Part shown: positions 8,954 through 17,760 of the stretch, one piece after another | How the letters are laid out: each line of letters opens with the position of its first letter | How positions within the stretch are numbered: the first letter of the stretch is position 1 | Assembly (NCBI GenBank): GCA_040222275.1 | Contig: JAVKDJ010000099.1 | Location: forward strand, 62,001-126,000 | Direction of reading: 5' to 3' | Origin: CAXBNB01 sp040222275 | GTDB lineage: Bacteria > Bacteroidota > Bacteroidia > Cytophagales > Cyclobacteriaceae | DNA length: 64,000 nt | The notes under the pieces: generated by a model | The model's input: only the letters and a program-made list of their open reading frames with translations | Told to the model about the DNA's origin: nothing | Databases searched by the model: none | Program-made: the position numbers and the translations under genes

Positions 8954-9502
8954 ATGAGCGAAGGCCTGAAAAAAATCCTTTTTGACAATGGCTATTACAT
9001 TGTCGAACGCAACCAATCTGTTATCATCAGACGCAAGGTGGTCGCATCCCTGGGACACATGCTGCTGTTTGTCACGATCGGCGTTCTTACGTTTGGACTT
9101 GGGTTGCTCATGTCCATGGTCATTGGGCTCGAAATGGCCATCGTTATCTTAATCATCGGAATAGTAATTTCAGGAGTGCCTTTCTTTGGCTATCTCTCCG
9201 CTCCGTACAGGGGGCTCGTTTTCAACTTGCGGGACAAAACGATCCTATTTCGGGCGGGAAGGTCCCGGGCATATAAATTTGGGGAGATAGATTCTCTGGA
9301 ACTCGTCTCAAACGTAAGTGACGCAGACACCAATGCTTTTTCCGATTCCAACAAAGAATACAGCTATCACTTCAATTTGTTATTGGACAATGGCATCAAG
9401 GAAGAATTGTTCCGTATTTCCAGGGATAGTGAAATTGCCAGAAACCATTCTATAGAACTCAACGACTTTTTTAAAAAGCTTTTGGTGGAGAAAACCATAT
9501 AA
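8954..9502 (+). CDS. Small membrane protein of unknown function
   Basis: The 182-residue product has two adjacent transmembrane helices at about residues 35-80 (HMLLFVTIGVLTFGLGLL and IVILIIGIVISGVPFF). They are followed by a soluble domain of about 100 residues rich in charged residues and beta-type pattern. This resembles the general layout of membrane-anchored PH-like proteins, but the match is too weak to name it. A TAAATTTAA stretch upstream may be part of its promoter. It is convergent with purA, from which it is separated by 94 bases and a possible terminator. Base composition returns to the core range here, so it is probably outside the accessory operon. Confidence 0.7.
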   Translation: MSEGLKKILFDNGYYIVERNQSVIIRRKVVASLGHMLLFVTIGVLTFGLGLLMSMVIGLEMAIVILIIGIVISGVPFFGYLSAPYRGLVFNLRDKTILFRAGRSRAYKFGEIDSLELVSNVSDADTNAFSDSNKEYSYHFNLLLDNGIKEELFRISRDSEIARNHSIELNDFFKKLLVEKTI

Positions 9503-9547
9503 TTCTGCTATAGTCGCCAATATCGGTGCAATAGGCGCATACAAAAA

Positions 9548-9574
9548 AAGAGGCCTTTAAGCCCCTTCTTGTTT
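9548..9574. terminator. Possible bidirectional terminator
   Basis: AAGAGGC (9548-9554) pairs with GCCCCTT (9561-9567) with one mismatch around a six-base loop. An A-run lies on the left and a T-rich tail on the right. It sits between the convergent membrane-protein gene and purA and could serve both. Confidence 0.45.
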
Positions 9575-9596
9575 CATTCGTCTCAATCAATACCAC

Positions 9597-10865
9597 TTAC
9601 CTGATAAGGGTTTGCTTTCTATCCGGGCCAATGGATACAATGTCTATTGGCACATTTACTTCATCTTCAATAAACTTTATATAATCAATGAGCTGTTTTG
9701 GAAGTTGATCGAAAGATGTCATTTCGGTGAGGTCTTCCGTCCAACCGTTAAATGATTTGTAAACAGGTGTCAGCCCATTTTCCCCCAGGTCATAAGGAAT
9801 GCTGTCGTGAAGCTCTCCTGCAGCACTCTTATAGTGCGTACAAACTTTTATCTCTTCAAAACCCGAAAGCACATCGGCCTTCATCATATAGAGCCTGGTG
9901 GCACCACACACCATAATGGCATATTTCAATGCGGGCAAATCCAACCAGCCACACCTCCTTGGTCGTCCAGTGGTAGCTCCAAATTCTGCCCCGTTTTTGC
10001 GCATCTGCTCGCCTGTTTCATCAAACAACTCCGTTGGGAATGGCCCACTCCCTACACGGGTGCAATAAGCTTTAAAAATCCCAAACACCTCTCCTATCTT
10101 GTTGGGGGCGATACCCAGGCCGGTACAGGCGGCAGCAGTAGTAGTATTCGAACTTGTTACAAACGGATAGCTGCCAAAATCTATATCCAGCAGTGACCCT
10201 TGTGCCCCTTCTGCCAATATGGCCTTGCCTTCAGTCAGCTCTTTGTTCAGTAAATATTCACTATCTACCAGTGAAAATCCTTTGAGGAATTCTACAGCTT
10301 CGAAAAATTCCTTCTCCATAGGCTCAAGGTCATATTCAAAATTGTAGTTCGCCAGAATCTCCTTGTGCCGGTTCTTCAGTTTGGTATATCTCTGGTCAAA
10401 ATCCCCACTGACTATGTCACCTACCCTCAATCCATTTCTGGAAATTTTGTCTTCGTAGGTAGGCCCGATACCCTTCAGGGTGGAACCTATTTTCTTTTCC
10501 CCTTTGGAATTTTCATAGGCAGCATCGAGCAACCTGTGGGTGGGAATTATCAACTGGGTCTTTTTGGAAATGACCAGGGAGTTACTGTCAAAAGCATTCA
10601 GTTCCTTGAGCGCCTCTATTTCTTTTTTAAAAGTAATAGGATCGAGCACAACCCCGTTTCCAATTACATTCAGGGTGCCTTTATGAAAAATACCAGATGG
10701 GATTTGGTGAAGAACATGTTTGGTGTCTTCAAACTTCAGGGTATGCCCAGCATTTGGCCCTCCCTGAAACCTCGCAATTACATTGTATTTTGGAGTAAGC
10801 ACGTCCACTATCTTACCCTTGCCTTCATCGCCCCATTGGAGGCCTAGCAATACATCTACAGCCAT
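9597..10865 (-). CDS. purA: Adenylosuccinate synthetase
   Basis: PurA joins IMP and aspartate with GTP to form adenylosuccinate, the first step from IMP to AMP. The P-loop-like GLQWGDEGKGKIVD is at residues 8-21. The IMP-binding GPNAGHT and the GTTGRPRRCGWLD and SIGPDR segments are all present. The length of 422 residues is normal for the family. It starts 4 bases after the STAS gene's stop, so the two are probably cotranscribed, with fur and spoT upstream on the same strand. No anomalies were seen. Confidence 0.97.
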   Translation of the reverse strand: MAVDVLLGLQWGDEGKGKIVDVLTPKYNVIARFQGGPNAGHTLKFEDTKHVLHQIPSGIFHKGTLNVIGNGVVLDPITFKKEIEALKELNAFDSNSLVISKKTQLIIPTHRLLDAAYENSKGEKKIGSTLKGIGPTYEDKISRNGLRVGDIVSGDFDQRYTKLKNRHKEILANYNFEYDLEPMEKEFFEAVEFLKGFSLVDSEYLLNKELTEGKAILAEGAQGSLLDIDFGSYPFVTSSNTTTAAACTGLGIAPNKIGEVFGIFKAYCTRVGSGPFPTELFDETGEQMRKNGAEFGATTGRPRRCGWLDLPALKYAIMVCGATRLYMMKADVLSGFEEIKVCTHYKSAAGELHDSIPYDLGENGLTPVYKSFNGWTEDLTEMTSFDQLPKQLIDYIKFIEDEVNVPIDIVSIGPDRKQTLIR

Positions 10866-10869
10866 AAGT

Positions 10870-11211
10870 TTACTTTTTCAGTTCTTTAATCGCCTCTTCC
10901 ACACTGTCTTCTATGGTAAAAATGGCATTCAATTTTGTAATTATAAGTAGTTTTTTTACGTGATCTGAAGGGTTTACCAGTACCACTTCCCCGTCTTTGT
11001 TCCTGAATTTTGTCAAAATGGTAATGAGTACCCCAATACCGCTACTGTTGATATAGCGGACATCCGAAATATCCACTGCACACAGATTGACATTGTTCAT
11101 TATTTCATTGTTGACTGCTTCGATGATCTCCGGGCCATTTTCTTCCCCTATCAGGTCGCCAGAGAATTGAATGAGCATGACGCCATTTTCTGTTTTGAAA
11201 CTAAAATTCAT
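10870..11211 (-). CDS. STAS-domain anti-anti-sigma-factor-like protein
   Basis: The 113-residue protein is a single STAS domain. It has the characteristic VNLCAVDISDVRYINSSGIGV segment, in which the serine in INSSGIG corresponds to the phosphorylatable Ser of SpoIIAA-type proteins. It probably takes part in a partner-switching circuit with an HPK/GHKL kinase and a sigma factor or other target. No kinase gene is nearby. It lies 63 bases downstream of the Fur-family gene and 4 bases upstream of purA on the same strand. I recall this clustering from other Cytophagales genomes, but did not check it. Confidence 0.9.
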   Translation of the reverse strand: MNFSFKTENGVMLIQFSGDLIGEENGPEIIEAVNNEIMNNVNLCAVDISDVRYINSSGIGVLITILTKFRNKDGEVVLVNPSDHVKKLLIITKLNAIFTIEDSVEEAIKELKK

Positions 11212-11274
11212 ATGATTTTGCTATTATATATAGAACCTACACAACTGGTTCAATGAAATATTGGTTTGTAATTT

Positions 11275-11730
11275 TCAACTTTCCTCCTTTTTTCTCTCTT
11301 TGGCGAAAAAATACAGAGAATGATGGGTGATGTCTATGTCAAACATATCTTCCAGGGTTTTTTGGATATTTTGTATCCTTGGGTCGCAGAATTCCAGCAC
11401 TTTTCCCGATCCTGCCATCAAAATATGGTCATGTTGTTTGAACCCAAATGACTTCTCATATTGGGCCAGGTTTTGCCCAAATTGGTGTTTGGTCACCAGG
11501 TCGCATTCTACCAGCAGGTCGAGTGAATTGTACACAGTGGCACGGCTCACCCTATAGTTTTTGTTTTTCATACTGATGTAGAGAGATTCCACATCAAAAT
11601 GGCCCGATTTGCTATAGATTTCCTCTAGTATGGCATAGCGCTCAGGGGTTTTGCGCAATCCCTTGGTTTCAAGAAATTGAGTAAAAATTTTTTTTACTTC
11701 TTCGAATATCTTGGCTGTTAGAGGCATCAA
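11275..11730 (-). CDS. Fur-family transcriptional regulator without the usual zinc cysteines
   Basis: The 151-residue protein has a Fur/PerR winged-helix (GLRKTPERYAILEEIY and RVSRATVYNSLDLLVE) and a shortened dimerisation domain. Most Fur proteins have His-His-x2-Ile-Cys-x2-Cys-Gly here. This one reads HDHILMAGSGKVLEF, so the first structural CxxC pair is replaced by Met-Ala-Gly-Ser. No second CxxC is found at the C-terminus. Some metal-binding His residues remain (HDH and THHS). It should bind DNA, but metal dependence may differ from classical Fur. It sits between spoT and the STAS gene. The start at 11730 gives MMPLTAK; the second Met is equally plausible. Confidence 0.88.
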   Translation of the reverse strand: MMPLTAKIFEEVKKIFTQFLETKGLRKTPERYAILEEIYSKSGHFDVESLYISMKNKNYRVSRATVYNSLDLLVECDLVTKHQFGQNLAQYEKSFGFKQHDHILMAGSGKVLEFCDPRIQNIQKTLEDMFDIDITHHSLYFFAKERKKEES

Positions 11731-11967
11731 TTGTTTTTACTGCTTCAGATTTTAGCGATACGACCAACAATGGGTCTTTAAGCTGCAAATATAGATTGAA
11801 AAACCTTTGCAACGCAACAATGTTCTAATTTGAATTCCTACCCGCATTATTTGGCTAATCCTGCCTATTCCATCCCCAAAATCCTCAATTGACAAATTTC
11901 CCAAATAATGTTCAGAACCCGAATTGCCATCATAGGCTGAAACTCCGGTCTTTCTATTTTCCCTGGT

Positions 11968-14196
11968 TTATTTCTCAAACAGGTCGTACCTGGTAATTCG
12001 TTCCACTCCCGGTACTTTTTTCAGTTTTTTTATCAGGATGTTCAAATGCTTGGTATCGTTGACAAACAACTGGATATTGCCATCAAATATGCCATTGTCT
12101 GTTTCAATGGTCAGCGACCTCATATTCACTTTCAATTCGCCCGAAATAATATTGGTAATATCGCTGATCATGCCCATCCTGTCGGTCCCAATTACTTTGA
12201 GGCCAGCCAGGAAGGCTATTTCCTGTTGGGACGTCCATTTCGCTTTTACTACCCTGTATCCATAGTTGGACATCAATTCGTTGGCATTTGGGCATGAATT
12301 GCGGTGGATTTTGATGCCATCGTTGATGGTAACAAAACCAAAAACATCATCGCCGGGAATCGGCTTGCAGCAGTTGGCAAACTTGTAATCGAGCTTGTCC
12401 ATGTCCTCACCAAGCAACAGCACATCCTGCTTTTCTTCTGGCTGGGCTTCCTTGGGCTTTTTTTCTTTTATTTTGTCCCCAATAAAGTTTTTTAGCCTTT
12501 TGAAGGTTTCCCTTTTTACTTCACCTATTTTCTTGATGTCCTTGGGGTCTATTTTCCCTTTGCCCACCGCATAGAAAAAATCAAGAGGTGTCTTTGTGCC
12601 AAAGTAAGCATTGAGTTTGCTGATGGTTTGATTGTTCAGCTCCATCTTCATCTGGCGCAACTTCCTTATAACAATCTCTTTCCCCTCCACGGCTGCTTTT
12701 TTCTTGTCTTCCTTCAGGAAATCCTTGATCTTGGATTTGGCTTTGGACGTGGTGACAAACTTGAGCCAGTCTTCCTTCGGCACCTGTTTGTTGGAGGTGA
12801 GTATTTCTACCTGATCGCCATTGCTCAATTTGGTGTTCAGCGGCACCAGCCTTTTGTTTATTTTGGCCCCAATACACCTGCCCCCCACTTCAGTATGTAT
12901 GTCGAAAGCAAAATCCAGGGCCGTTGACCCATTGGGAAGGGTAATCAGTTTGCCCTTTGGCGTAAAGCAATATACCTCTTCATTGAACAAGTTGGCCCTG
13001 AAATCATCCACAAATTCGATGGCCGACATGTCATTCTGTTCCAGGGTTTCCCGCACCTTGTTGATCCAGGCATCAAGTGTGGATTCGTTTTCACTTGGAG
13101 TATTATCCTTGTATTTCCAATGGGCTGCATACCCCTTTTCGGCTATATCATCCATCCTTTTGGCGCGGATTTGTACCTCCACCCATTTGCCCTTATCAGT
13201 GAGGACAGTAGTGTGCAGCGACTCATAACCGTTGGACTTGGGAATGCTTATCCAATCTCTTAGACGGTCGGGGTTGGGTTGGTAAAAATCCGTAACGATA
13301 GAATAAACCTGCCAGCAGGCGGCTTTTTCATTTTCCAGTTCCGTATCTATGATAATCCTTACAGCAAACAGGTCGTACACCTCTTCGAATGGAATGCCCT
13401 GTTTTTTCATTTTATTCCAAATAGAATAAACAGACTTTGGCCTTCCTTTAATTTCCACTTTCAGTCCATGGGCTTTTAAGCCTTCGTCGATAGGTTTGAT
13501 GAAATTCCTGATGAAACGGTTTCTGGCATCCTTGGTTGAGGCAATTTTGGAAGTGATTTCTTCATAAGTTTTTGGCTCATGGTATTTGAGGGCCAGGTCT
13601 TCCAATTCTGTTTTGATGGCGTACAAGCCCAACCTATGCGCCAACGGGGCATAAATATAGGCAGTTTCCGAGGCGATTTTTAGTTGCTTGTGCTCGGGCA
13701 TGCTTTCCAGTGTGCGCATATTGTGCAACCGGTCGGCCAGCTTGATCAGGATAACACGGGTATCCTGCGCCAGGGTTAACAGTAATTTTCGGAAATTTTC
13801 GGCCTGCTCGGATGCATTTTCGCCTGGCACGCTCGATATTTTCGTCAACCCATCGATAATGATGGCCACCTTGTCCCCAAACTCCCGCCTGATGTCAAAT
13901 ATTTCCCACTCCGTATCTTCCACTACATCGTGCAAGAGGGCTGAAATGATGGAGGTAGTCCCCAACCCTATTTCCGACACACAAATCTGGGCCACATCCA
14001 ATGGGTGGTAGATATATGGCTCACCTGATTTACGGCGCATGTCTTTGTGCGCATCGTTGGAAAGGTTGAATGCTTTCTTGATGAGTTTGGCATCATTTTC
14101 CTTGAGAAAAGGCTTGGAATGCCGCAATAATTTCCTGTACCTGTTTAGTATTTCCTTTCTTTCCTGTTCTTCCTCTGTGATCAACGTTTCCTCCAT
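11968..14196 (-). CDS. spoT: Bifunctional (p)ppGpp synthetase/hydrolase, RelA/SpoT family
   Basis: This long RSH enzyme makes and degrades the alarmone (p)ppGpp. From the N-terminus it has an HD hydrolase domain (YHPLDVAQI, ALLHDVVEDT) and the synthetase domain (GRPKSVYSIWNKM, VYDLFAVRII, YESLHTTV). A TGS domain (CFTPKGKLITLP) follows, then a zinc-finger-like region (FANCCKPIPGDDVFG), and finally a C-terminal ACT domain. The HD motif is intact, so hydrolase activity is expected. Its 742 residues match full-length SpoT. It is the first gene of the block spoT-fur-STAS-purA, though 237 bases separate it from fur. Divergent tRNA-Leu and tig lie upstream. Confidence 0.96.
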   Translation of the reverse strand: MEETLITEEEQERKEILNRYRKLLRHSKPFLKENDAKLIKKAFNLSNDAHKDMRRKSGEPYIYHPLDVAQICVSEIGLGTTSIISALLHDVVEDTEWEIFDIRREFGDKVAIIIDGLTKISSVPGENASEQAENFRKLLLTLAQDTRVILIKLADRLHNMRTLESMPEHKQLKIASETAYIYAPLAHRLGLYAIKTELEDLALKYHEPKTYEEITSKIASTKDARNRFIRNFIKPIDEGLKAHGLKVEIKGRPKSVYSIWNKMKKQGIPFEEVYDLFAVRIIIDTELENEKAACWQVYSIVTDFYQPNPDRLRDWISIPKSNGYESLHTTVLTDKGKWVEVQIRAKRMDDIAEKGYAAHWKYKDNTPSENESTLDAWINKVRETLEQNDMSAIEFVDDFRANLFNEEVYCFTPKGKLITLPNGSTALDFAFDIHTEVGGRCIGAKINKRLVPLNTKLSNGDQVEILTSNKQVPKEDWLKFVTTSKAKSKIKDFLKEDKKKAAVEGKEIVIRKLRQMKMELNNQTISKLNAYFGTKTPLDFFYAVGKGKIDPKDIKKIGEVKRETFKRLKNFIGDKIKEKKPKEAQPEEKQDVLLLGEDMDKLDYKFANCCKPIPGDDVFGFVTINDGIKIHRNSCPNANELMSNYGYRVVKAKWTSQQEIAFLAGLKVIGTDRMGMISDITNIISGELKVNMRSLTIETDNGIFDGNIQLFVNDTKHLNILIKKLKKVPGVERITRYDLFEK

Positions 14197-14230
14197 AGAC
14201 TAAAAAAGTAATCAAATTAAGTTAAAGGTG

Positions 14231-14260
14231 TTGGTAGATTAAATAATAATACTACCTTTG
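14231..14260 (+). promoter_or_regulatory. Bacteroidetes-type promoter of tRNA-Leu
   Basis: TTG at 14231-14233 is followed after 19 bases by TACCTTTG (14253-14260). This matches the TTTG (-33) and TAnnTTTG (-7) elements of the primary sigma factor of this phylum, at the expected spacing. It ends 20 bases before the tRNA. Confidence 0.7.
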
Positions 14261-14279
14261 CACCTCCAAAATCGAATCC

Positions 14280-14361
14280 GCGGATGTGGCGAAATTGGTA
14301 GACGCACTAGACTTAGGATCTAGCGCCGCGAGGCATGGGGGTTCGAGTCCCTCCATCCGCA
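14280..14361 (+). tRNA. tRNA-Leu (anticodon TAG)
   Basis: The acceptor stem GCGGATG (14280-14286) pairs with CATCCGC (14354-14360), with discriminator A at 14361. The anticodon stem-loop is CTAGA-CTTAGGA-TCTAG, giving anticodon TAG. A variable arm of class II length and the T-loop GTTCGAGTCC are present. CCA is not encoded. It reads leucine CTN codons. Confidence 0.95.
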
Positions 14362-14372
14362 CAAAATAAACA

Positions 14373-14411
14373 CCCTCTTTCGCGAAAAACAATCGAGTAA
14401 GAGGGTTTTTT
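14373..14411 (+). terminator. Intrinsic terminator after tRNA-Leu
   Basis: CCCTCTT (14373-14379) pairs with AAGAGGG (14399-14405), followed by TTTTTT (14406-14411). It separates the tRNA from tig. Confidence 0.85.
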
Positions 14412-14442
14412 AATTTTATTATCAAACAAAAAAATTTGAACA

Positions 14443-15759
14443 TTGGAAATAGTTCTAGATAAAATCTCCAATACTGAAGCCTTAATTAAAATTAACTTAA
14501 AGGAGGACGATTATCAACCAAAAGTTGAAGAAAAAATTAAGGAATACAGTAAGAAAGCGAACATTAAGGGGTTTAGGCAGGGAAAAGTTCCTAAAAGCCT
14601 GATCAACAAAATGTATGGCAAGTCGATACTGGTTGACGAAGTGAACCACATGCTGTCCCACAAGGTGATGGACTATATCAAGGACAATGACATCCAGATC
14701 CTTGGAGAGCCCCTACCCAATGTAGAAAAAGCAGCCGAGATTGATTGGGACAACCAAAGCGAATTCGATTTCGAATACTCCATTGGCATGGCCGAAGATT
14801 TTGAGTTGAAACTGGACAAGAAGGTGAAAGTGGAAAAATTCACCATCAAGGTTGACGATAAAGTCATCAAAGAAACAGTGGACAACCTCAAAAAGCAATT
14901 TGGCTCCATGACCAACCCTGAAGTTTCAGAGGAAGGCGATACCCTTTACGGGGAGATTGTGGATGAGGAAGAGGAAGGTGAAAATAAAGGTGCCGAACTT
15001 CACCTGGACAAAGTAGATAAGAAACAACTCAAAAACTTTGTTGGCAAGAAAAAGGATGACGAACTGGAGTTTGACCTTTCGAAAGTATTGAAAGAAGAAG
15101 CTGACAGGGTCGCTTTTTCAGGATCCAAGGACACTGCCAAGGTTAAATTTTTGGTAAAGAATGTCAACAGGACGGTTCCTGCCGAGGTGAATCAGGATCT
15201 TTTTGACAAGACTTTTGGGAAAGATGCCGTGAAAACGGAAGAAGAATTTAAGGAAAAAATCAAAGAGGCCGTAAGCAAAAACTACGACCAGGAAGCCGAA
15301 AATTTCCTAAACTACAAAATCCAGGACGAGTTGGTTGAAAAAACCAAAATGGAGTTGCCTGATGATTTCCTGAAAAGGTTTATCGAAAAATCCAATAAGC
15401 AGGAAATTTCCAAAGAGGAAATTGACAGGGATTATGAGTATTATGCCAAAGATCTCAAGTGGTCTTTGATCAAAAACAAGGTTTCCAAAGACAATGACAT
15501 CAAGGCAAGCCACGAGGAGGTGATCGAAGAAGCCAAAAACATGATCAGGCAACAATTCACTGCATCGGGCTTTCCTGCTGAACAAATGGAGAGCAGTCTC
15601 GATTCCTTCGTTGACAATTACCTGAAAGGTGAAGATGGCAACAATTACGTAAAACTTCACGAAAAAGTATATAACGACAAGGTGTTGAATTTTATCAAAG
15701 AAACCATTTCGATCAAAGAAAAAGCGGTAACCCCAGAGGAGTTCAATAAAAACGCCTAA
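14443..15759 (+). CDS. tig: Trigger factor chaperone with a TTG start
   Basis: Trigger factor binds the ribosome exit tunnel and shields nascent chains. The N-terminal ribosome-binding domain carries IKGFRQGKVP, the signature around the ribosome contact (about residues 41-50). A divergent FKBP-like domain and the helical C-terminal arms follow. Length is 438 residues. The family-like start MEIVLDKISNTEAL begins at a TTG codon; no in-frame ATG gives the same N-terminus. A weak start may matter for dosage. It leads the conserved tig-clpP-clpX cluster, with a terminator hairpin between tig and clpP. Confidence 0.95.
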   Translation: MEIVLDKISNTEALIKINLKEDDYQPKVEEKIKEYSKKANIKGFRQGKVPKSLINKMYGKSILVDEVNHMLSHKVMDYIKDNDIQILGEPLPNVEKAAEIDWDNQSEFDFEYSIGMAEDFELKLDKKVKVEKFTIKVDDKVIKETVDNLKKQFGSMTNPEVSEEGDTLYGEIVDEEEEGENKGAELHLDKVDKKQLKNFVGKKKDDELEFDLSKVLKEEADRVAFSGSKDTAKVKFLVKNVNRTVPAEVNQDLFDKTFGKDAVKTEEEFKEKIKEAVSKNYDQEAENFLNYKIQDELVEKTKMELPDDFLKRFIEKSNKQEISKEEIDRDYEYYAKDLKWSLIKNKVSKDNDIKASHEEVIEEAKNMIRQQFTASGFPAEQMESSLDSFVDNYLKGEDGNNYVKLHEKVYNDKVLNFIKETISIKEKAVTPEEFNKNA

Positions 15760-15796
15760 ATTCCTTAACAAAGAGTTTATTATATTCGTCTTATAA

Positions 15797-15830
15797 AAGT
15801 CCTTTTACTTTAAGGACTTTTTTTATTTTT
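15797..15830 (+). terminator. Terminator between tig and clpP
   Basis: AAGTCCTT (15797-15804) pairs with AAGGACTT (15812-15819) around a seven-base loop, followed by a T-rich tail to 15830. It overlaps the region where a TATTTTTG element (15824-15831) could sit just before clpP. Confidence 0.8.
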
Positions 15831-15850
15831 GTGTGATTAAAAAAAGAAGA

Positions 15851-16528
15851 ATGATCGATAAGAAAGAATTTAGGAATTACGCTGTTAAGGGTCAAAACAT
15901 TAATGGAAACACCTTTGATCAGTATGTGGGGCATGTAGAGAACATGACCAGGGCAGTGATCGAAGAACGGCCAACAAACTTCAGGGAAATAGATGTTTTC
16001 TCGAGATTGATAATGGACCGGATTATTTTCCTCGGCATGCAGGTAGAGGAGAATATAGCAAATATTATTACTGCACAGCTACTATTCCTGGAATCTGTAG
16101 ATGCAAAAAAAGACATCTTGCTCTACGTAAACAGCCCCGGTGGGTCTGTATATGCCGGACTTGGCATGTACGACACCATGCAATACGTAAATCCTGATGT
16201 GGCCACTATATGTACAGGTATGGCTGCCTCTATGGGGGCAGTATTGCTCGCAGGTGGTGCTGCCGGCAAACGTTCGGCTTTGCCCCATGCAAGGGTAATG
16301 ATCCACCAGCCTAGTGGTGGCATGCAAGGACAATCACGGGACATGGAGATTACCCTGAAGCAAATGCAGGAATTGCGAAAAGACCTTTATGGCATCCTTT
16401 CGCACCATAGTGGCAAAACCTACGAAGAAATAGAAAATAACTCTGACCGTGACTACTGGATGAGGGCACAGGAAGCGAAAGAATATGGCCTCATAGACGA
16501 GGTACTGGTAAAGACGAAAGATAAATAG
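15851..16528 (+). CDS. clpP: ATP-dependent Clp protease proteolytic subunit
   Basis: ClpP forms the tetradecameric serine-protease barrel that partners with ClpX. The catalytic Ser lies in AASMGAVLLAGG and the catalytic His in ARVMIHQPSGG. The Asp lies in the SDRDYWM stretch, so the triad looks complete. The ATG at 15851 (MIDKKEFRNYAV) is preferred; an upstream GTG at 15833 would add six residues (MIKKRR) directly behind the terminator tail. Length is about 225 residues. clpX follows after 8 bases, so the two are cotranscribed. Confidence 0.96.
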   Translation: MIDKKEFRNYAVKGQNINGNTFDQYVGHVENMTRAVIEERPTNFREIDVFSRLIMDRIIFLGMQVEENIANIITAQLLFLESVDAKKDILLYVNSPGGSVYAGLGMYDTMQYVNPDVATICTGMAASMGAVLLAGGAAGKRSALPHARVMIHQPSGGMQGQSRDMEITLKQMQELRKDLYGILSHHSGKTYEEIENNSDRDYWMRAQEAKEYGLIDEVLVKTKDK

Positions 16529-16536
16529 TATAAATT

Positions 16537-17760
16537 ATGGCACAGGTAACTTGTTCATTTTGCGGAAGAAATAAAAAAGATGTCGATCTGATGATATCTG
16601 GCATTCATGCCCATATCTGCGACAAATGCATCACCCAGGCCAATCAAATTTTGAGTGAGGAGACCAAGACCAAGAATAGCATATCCTCGCCTAAATTTAA
16701 TTTGATCAAGCCTGTCGAGATGAAAAACCATCTCGACAAATATGTGATTGGACAAGATGATGCCAAAAAAGTAATATCCGTAGCGGTGTACAACCACTAC
16801 AAGAGGCTGATGCAGGAACCTGAGGATGATGATGTGATGATTGAAAAATCAAACATCATCATGGTAGGGGAAACGGGTACGGGGAAAACATACCTAGCCC
16901 GTACACTTGCCAAAATACTCCAGGTTCCCTTCTGCATAGCTGATGCTACAGTGCTCACTGAAGCTGGTTATGTGGGCGAAGATGTGGAAAGTATATTGAC
17001 CCGCCTGCTTCAAGCGGCCAACTACGAAACAGAAGCGGCAGAACGGGGTATAGTCTATATCGATGAATTGGACAAAATCTCCAGAAAATCTGACAATCCG
17101 TCCATCACACGTGATGTGAGCGGTGAAGGGGTACAACAGGCCCTGTTGAAACTACTGGAAGGCACATCGGTAAATGTGCCCCCTCAGGGTGGTAGAAAAC
17201 ACCCTGACCAGAAAATGATCTCTGTAAATACGGAAAACATACTGTTCATTTGTGGTGGGGCATTCGATGGCATTAGCAGGAATATTGGAAACCGCCTCAA
17301 CTCCCGCGCCATAGGGTTTACCTCAAAAACCGAAGGCCAAAGCTTGGATGAAGAAAACATGCTTCAATACATCAATGCCCAGGATTTGAAAAGTTTTGGC
17401 CTGATACCTGAACTCATCGGACGTCTGCCAGTGCTCACCCACCTGGATCCATTAGACAAATCGGCCTTGAAGCAAATTCTAACAGAGCCAAAGAATGCGC
17501 TCATCAAGCAATACACTAAATTGTTTGCCATGGAGGATATCGAAGTGGAATTCAAAAAGAGTGCCCTTGACTACATCGTGGACAAGGCTGTGGAGTTTAA
17601 ATTAGGTGCTCGTGGGTTAAGGTCCATCTGTGAAGCAATTGTGACAGATGCCATGTTCGAACTGCCCTCAGACAATTCCACAAAAAAGCTGATCATAACG
17701 AAGGCTTATGCGGAAGAGAAATTTGAGAAGTCTAAAATCAACAAACTCAAAGCGGCTTAA
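16537..17760 (+). CDS. clpX: ATP-dependent Clp protease ATP-binding subunit
   Basis: ClpX is the AAA+ unfoldase that delivers substrates to ClpP. A four-cysteine zinc-binding domain (C6, C9, C28, C31) recruits substrates and adaptors. Walker A GETGTGKT is at 111-118. The IGF loop that docks on ClpP is visible in RAIGFTSK. Length of 407 residues is normal. Its stop overlaps by 4 bases the stop of the convergent lpxB. Confidence 0.97.
   Translation: MAQVTCSFCGRNKKDVDLMISGIHAHICDKCITQANQILSEETKTKNSISSPKFNLIKPVEMKNHLDKYVIGQDDAKKVISVAVYNHYKRLMQEPEDDDVMIEKSNIIMVGETGTGKTYLARTLAKILQVPFCIADATVLTEAGYVGEDVESILTRLLQAANYETEAAERGIVYIDELDKISRKSDNPSITRDVSGEGVQQALLKLLEGTSVNVPPQGGRKHPDQKMISVNTENILFICGGAFDGISRNIGNRLNSRAIGFTSKTEGQSLDEENMLQYINAQDLKSFGLIPELIGRLPVLTHLDPLDKSALKQILTEPKNALIKQYTKLFAMEDIEVEFKKSALDYIVDKAVEFKLGARGLRSICEAIVTDAMFELPSDNSTKKLIITKAYAEEKFEKSKINKLKAA

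Noticed and set aside
12581..12877. Long opposite-frame ORF inside spoT
   Set aside because: It lies wholly within the well-supported spoT frame, has no family resemblance and no start signal.
15307..15771. 154-residue antisense ORF over tig
   Set aside because: Phe/Ile-rich shadow of the trigger factor coding strand with no motif; the tig frame explains the region.
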